Shown piece by piece: positions 4,886-7,391 of a stretch of 7,391 bases of DNA; the stretch's first letter is position 1, and each line of letters starts with the position of its first letter. Below the pieces are notes generated by a model. That model was not told where the DNA came from. It did no database searches and saw nothing but the letters and a program-made list of their open reading frames with translations. Position numbers and translations under genes: made by a program. The stretch lies in assembly GCA_027043685.1 (NCBI GenBank), contig JALUFI010000319.1, positions 1 to 7,391 on the forward strand, given 5' to 3'. This DNA is from Pyrodictiaceae archaeon (lineage in GTDB: Archaea > Thermoproteota > Thermoprotei_A > Sulfolobales > Pyrodictiaceae).

Positions 4886-6034
4886 TTATGCCTGGAAGGT
4901 TAGTTCTATGACGCCGGCGGGGCTTATCTTGTCGCCGTTCTTCAGCGGCTGCGGCCCCTTGCCGCGTATGTTGACGCCGTTGAGGTAGGTGCCGTTCGCG
5001 CTGTTGTTGTCAACTATGTAGAACTGCTTGGTGTTGGGGTCGAAGAATATCTCGAACTGCGGCTTGCTCCTCCTGCTGATCAGGCGCAGCGACTCCGGCG
5101 GCACGATGTCCTGGAAGTCCTCGCGGCCGAAGGCCTGCCTCGTACTCACTATCGGTATAACCTTACCGTTCGGTGCCACCAGCTTGGCGAGCGTCACCAC
5201 GGTCTCGCCGCCCGTGGGCGCCGGGGCGGCCGGCGCTGCTGGTGCTCCTCCGGGGACGACGGTGGTCTCCTCACCTGCCGGCGGGGCTGCCGGAGGCGGC
5301 GGCACCGGGCCGGCCACGGGCCCGGTAGGCCCAGGCGCCGTCGGTGCACCGGTGCCCGGCACCGGGGCGCCGCCCGGCGGTGCGTACTCCTCCTCGGCCT
5401 TCTTCTTCCCGCGCATAGCCAGCACTACCGCGAGCGCAGCGACAACCACTATCGCTATGACTATGCCTATCACTAGTGCGAGTGGCACGCCGCCCTGCTG
5501 CTGAACAGGCTTCTGCGGCGCTGGAGGCACGGCGGGGGCGGGCGCGACTACCTGGAAGTATACGCTGTCTGTGTAGGTTGCGCCCGTGTCGTCCGTCAGC
5601 CTTATGGTTATGGTCCATTGTCCTGTGGGTGCGCCTTCGGGTACCTGCCACTGGTAGATGAGTCTCTGCCCGTTGCCGGGTATGAGTATGTTTGCTGCGC
5701 TGTAGGTGTTTACGACCTTGTTGTTGGGATCTATTATCTCGAGGGTGAATGAGACCTTGTGGTCGTTGGGGTCCGTGTTGGAGAGCCGGATGTATATCGT
5801 CTCGCCGGGGTGGAAGCTCGTCTTCACCTCCCTGGGGTTGCTGGTCGTGAGGTAGAGGATGTAGGGGCTGTTGCTTATCCTCTTCTGCGCGTACGCGGCC
5901 TGCGCCGCAGCCACGAGCAGCGCCGCCGCGAGCGCAAGCACTAGGAGACGCCTAGCGCCAAGCGCCAAGGCAACCACCACCTCACGCACAAGGAGGAACC
6001 TCGCGGCTGCACTAGTTAAGCCAACCGCACTCAT
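4886..6034 (-). CDS. Single-pass membrane protein: Ig-like ectodomain, Pro-rich linker, cytoplasmic FHA domain
   Basis: This 382-residue protein looks like a receptor. It has a signal peptide ending near AYA-Q (49/50). A beta-rich extracellular domain (50-163) carries features of Ig/macroglobulin-type folds: HPGETIYIRLSN, the sandwich strands VSFTLEIIDP, and PTGQWTITIRLTDD. A membrane helix (183-207) is followed by the stop-transfer RGKKK. A Pro/Gly/Ala linker of about 70 residues then leads to an FHA domain (about 282-382). FHA residues seen are GR 303-304, SRR 320-322, NSANG 344-348 and NG 352-353, but the usual His after SRR is replaced and three residues appear inserted. The linker holds GEETTVVPGG (254-263) and GGETVVT (275-281), possible phosphothreonine sites. 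ATG 6034 fits leaderless initiation from a TATA-like box near 6057. TTG 5968, preceded by GAGGTGGTG, is a credible shorter start with a more compact signal peptide. Confidence 0.92.
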   Translation of the reverse strand: MSAVGLTSAAARFLLVREVVVALALGARRLLVLALAAALLVAAAQAAYAQKRISNSPYILYLTTSNPREVKTSFHPGETIYIRLSNTDPNDHKVSFTLEIIDPNNKVVNTYSAANILIPGNGQRLIYQWQVPEGAPTGQWTITIRLTDDTGATYTDSVYFQVVAPAPAVPPAPQKPVQQQGGVPLALVIGIVIAIVVVAALAVVLAMRGKKKAEEEYAPPGGAPVPGTGAPTAPGPTGPVAGPVPPPPAAPPAGEETTVVPGGAPAAPAAPAPTGGETVVTLAKLVAPNGKVIPIVSTRQAFGREDFQDIVPPESLRLISRRSKPQFEIFFDPNTKQFYIVDNNSANGTYLNGVNIRGKGPQPLKNGDKISPAGVIELTFQA

Positions 6035-6123
6035 GGCAAGGAGAGGCTACGCAGTTATTACTTTACGGCCCCTCCTTAATCGCCGAGACCGACTCCACGG
6101 TGCCGGCCGGAGACCCCATAGGG
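6035..6123. promoter_or_regulatory. Divergent promoter region between the FHA membrane gene and the PP2C gene
   Basis: On the minus strand, GTAAAGTAATAACT (6066-6053) looks like a purine-rich BRE followed by a TATA-type box. Its centre is about 23-25 bases before ATG 6034, the distance expected for a leaderless transcript. On the plus strand, the same AT-rich patch, or TTAAT at about 6076-6080, could serve the phosphatase gene. This is the only clearly AT-rich spot in the vicinity and it separates two divergent genes, so shared control of receptor and phosphatase is plausible. Confidence 0.6.
6109..6112 (+). promoter_or_regulatory. Possible ribosome binding site of the PP2C gene
   Basis: GGAG lies 11 bases before ATG 6124, somewhat far but usable. 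The frame is open back to 6016 and has a GTG at 6100, so the ATG is a choice, not a proof. Confidence 0.35.
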
Positions 6124-7391
6124 ATGCTTCTCCGCGGGAGGGCACTGCTCCGCGTCCTCGATGGGCTTGGCGGGGGTTCAGGGACCGTGTCCTCGGGCGG
6201 CAAGGCTGTAGAGGCTGGGCCCATCCGGCTTAGGGCTAGGCGTGCCCTCGTCCCCGGCCATGCCTGTAGCCCGGACCGCGGCCTTAGTGGTGGAGTTGTG
6301 TACTCGGTTGCCAGCCTCGGCGGGGTTGAGGCTAGCCGCGTGGTTGCAGCCGCTGGCCCCGGGTCCGTTGGCTCGCAGGCCGTGGCCGGCGTCCTGGAGG
6401 CCTACCCCTACCTGGGGTTCATTGGTCTGCGCCGTAGCTGGGTCTCCGCGGTTCTTGCAAGGTACCGTGTCTGCGCCGGCGTGGTCTACGTGTCCTGGAG
6501 GAGCGGGAGGCGTGTACGCGCCTACTTCCCCTACGCTGCTCCCTGCAGGGCCGGGGAGCCCCCGGCCTGGGTGCCGGTGCGTGTGGAGTCCCCCCGTCTC
6601 TGGCTCGTTGGTGTAGCTAGGCGTGGCCGCCGCGGTGTCCGCGAGCTGCTACGCGGGGGCTCCGTGGTGTACTACCGTGCGTGGGGCGTGCTGCGGGGCG
6701 ACCGCGTGGTTGTGGGCCGCTACACCTCCCGGGGCCCCCGGAGGGAGAACGAGGACTCCCACCACGTGGGGCTCGTGGCCTCTTGCGGGGCCGGTGGCTT
6801 CGCTTACAAGGTGTGCATAGTCGCTGACGGCGCCGGCGGCGTGGGACACGGGAGGGAGGCCAGCAGCCGGGGAGTTATGGCCTCCTTCGCGAAGCTCGTG
6901 GACCTCTTGTTCACCGGCGTGGAGCCCCTGGAGGCGCTGCGCGAGGCCGCTATGGAGGCCAACCGGAGCGTGCTGGGGTTCATAGAGAAGACTGGCAGGA
7001 GGGCTGCCTCCACGCTGGCCATGTGCCTCGCCCCCGTCGAGGGCGGCAGGCTCTACTACCTCAACATAGGCGACACGGGCATACACCTCATAGACTCGCG
7101 TGGAGTAAGGATGCTCAGCACCAAGCACCGCGTCGAGTACGGGGGCCGGGAGGTACTCTCCTCCTACCTGGGCCACGAGAGCCCCGAGGTAGCCTCCGGG
7201 AGCCTCGAGCTGGAGGAGCCGGTCTACGTGGTGCTCTCGACGGACGGTGTCTACGAGGTTATAGGCGAGGACGTGCTCGCCGGGATAGTGCTCGAGGAGG
7301 CCGACCCCTCCAGGGCGGCGAGGAGGCTCGTGGAGGAGGCGGAGAAACGGGGAAGCAGGGACAACATGACGGCAGTGGTAGCCTACATACC
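6124..7391 (+). CDS. PP2C-family Ser/Thr protein phosphatase with unknown N-terminal domain (partial, 3' end outside)
   Basis: 422 codons are present and the gene runs off the right edge. Residues 200-422 are a PP2C (PPM) metal-dependent phosphatase that should remove phosphate from Ser/Thr. Motifs in order are: RRENED 206-211, VADGAGG 233-239, TLA 297-299, NIGDTG 314-319, LSTDG 371-375 and RDNMTAVV 412-419. The metal-binding aspartates D211, D235, D374 and D413 are all there, so the domain is nearly complete and should be active. Residues 1-199 match nothing I recognise: Arg/Val/Gly-rich, no membrane helix, with a few cysteines. Codons in this half end in T more often (CGT, GTT, GCT) than in the catalytic half. 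The start ATG 6124 has a distant GGAG. The gene is divergent from the FHA membrane gene and is the natural antagonist of the kinase at 815-2110. Confidence 0.9.
   Translation, partial: MLLRGRALLRVLDGLGGGSGTVSSGGKAVEAGPIRLRARRALVPGHACSPDRGLSGGVVYSVASLGGVEASRVVAAAGPGSVGSQAVAGVLEAYPYLGFIGLRRSWVSAVLARYRVCAGVVYVSWRSGRRVRAYFPYAAPCRAGEPPAWVPVRVESPRLWLVGVARRGRRGVRELLRGGSVVYYRAWGVLRGDRVVVGRYTSRGPRRENEDSHHVGLVASCGAGGFAYKVCIVADGAGGVGHGREASSRGVMASFAKLVDLLFTGVEPLEALREAAMEANRSVLGFIEKTGRRAASTLAMCLAPVEGGRLYYLNIGDTGIHLIDSRGVRMLSTKHRVEYGGREVLSSYLGHESPEVASGSLELEEPVYVVLSTDGVYEVIGEDVLAGIVLEEADPSRAARRLVEEAEKRGSRDNMTAVVAYI

Noticed and set aside
5160..5400. Repetitive GC-rich stretch as a DNA repeat or CRISPR-like array
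   Set aside because: It is the Pro/Gly/Ala-rich linker in coding frame, with no regular unit or spacer structure.
5028..5504. Plus-strand Gly/Ala/Pro-rich frame opposite the FHA linker
   Set aside because: It is the mirror of the Pro/Gly/Ala linker and FHA domain of the minus-strand gene, which has clear domains.
6242..6820. Other plus-strand frames over the N-terminal half of the phosphatase gene, and a minus-strand frame at 6649-7176
   Set aside because: Frame 1 is open without interruption from 6016 to the edge and leads directly into PP2C motifs; the others are Pro/Ala/Gly-rich shadows.

Overview
The window is GC-rich and reads as chromosomal DNA of a hyperthermophilic crenarchaeon. The evidence is heavy use of AGG, ATA and CTC codons, frequent TTG and GTG starts, short GGTG-type ribosome binding sites, a TATA-like box about 25 bases before a start codon (leaderless initiation), and surface proteins rich in N-glycosylation sequons. 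A member of the Desulfurococcales, possibly Pyrodictiaceae, is my inference; nothing here fixes the species. I see no rRNA, tRNA, CRISPR, IS element or phage gene, and no gene-free stretch longer than 142 bases.

Layout. Bases 1-48 may be the tail of a gene that enters from the left. It is followed on + by a small membrane protein with two transmembrane segments, a winged-helix-like region, a Pro/Ala linker and a C-terminal SHOCT hairpin (54-818). This gene meets, tail to tail, a minus-strand array. In transcription order the array is: a membrane-anchored FHA protein with an Ig-like ectodomain (6034 to 4886), a glycosylated coiled-coil surface protein (4743 to 3676), two paralogous helical proteins of unknown family (3533 to 2715 and 2709 to 2110), and a Ser/Thr protein kinase with a C-terminal FHA domain (2110 to 815). 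Diverging from the array on + is a PP2C-type phosphatase with an unrecognised N-terminal half of about 200 residues. Its catalytic motifs are all present, but it runs off the right edge (6124 to beyond 7391).

How it may work. Writer (kinase), eraser (PP2C) and reader (two FHA domains) of phospho-Ser/Thr sit together with two cell-surface proteins that could sense or bind something outside the cell. This resembles the logic of bacterial PknB/PstP/FhaA/GarA and PpkA/PppA/Fha clusters, but the partners are different. The cytoplasmic linker of the membrane FHA protein carries two Glu-Thr-rich motifs before the FHA domain, reminiscent of the GarA phospho-switch. The coiled-coil protein has an 11-residue (hendecad) repeat with sequons in register, as expected for a right-handed stalk. 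The two paralogous helical proteins are the least explained parts and probably work with the kinase, because all three genes are tightly packed and the last two overlap.
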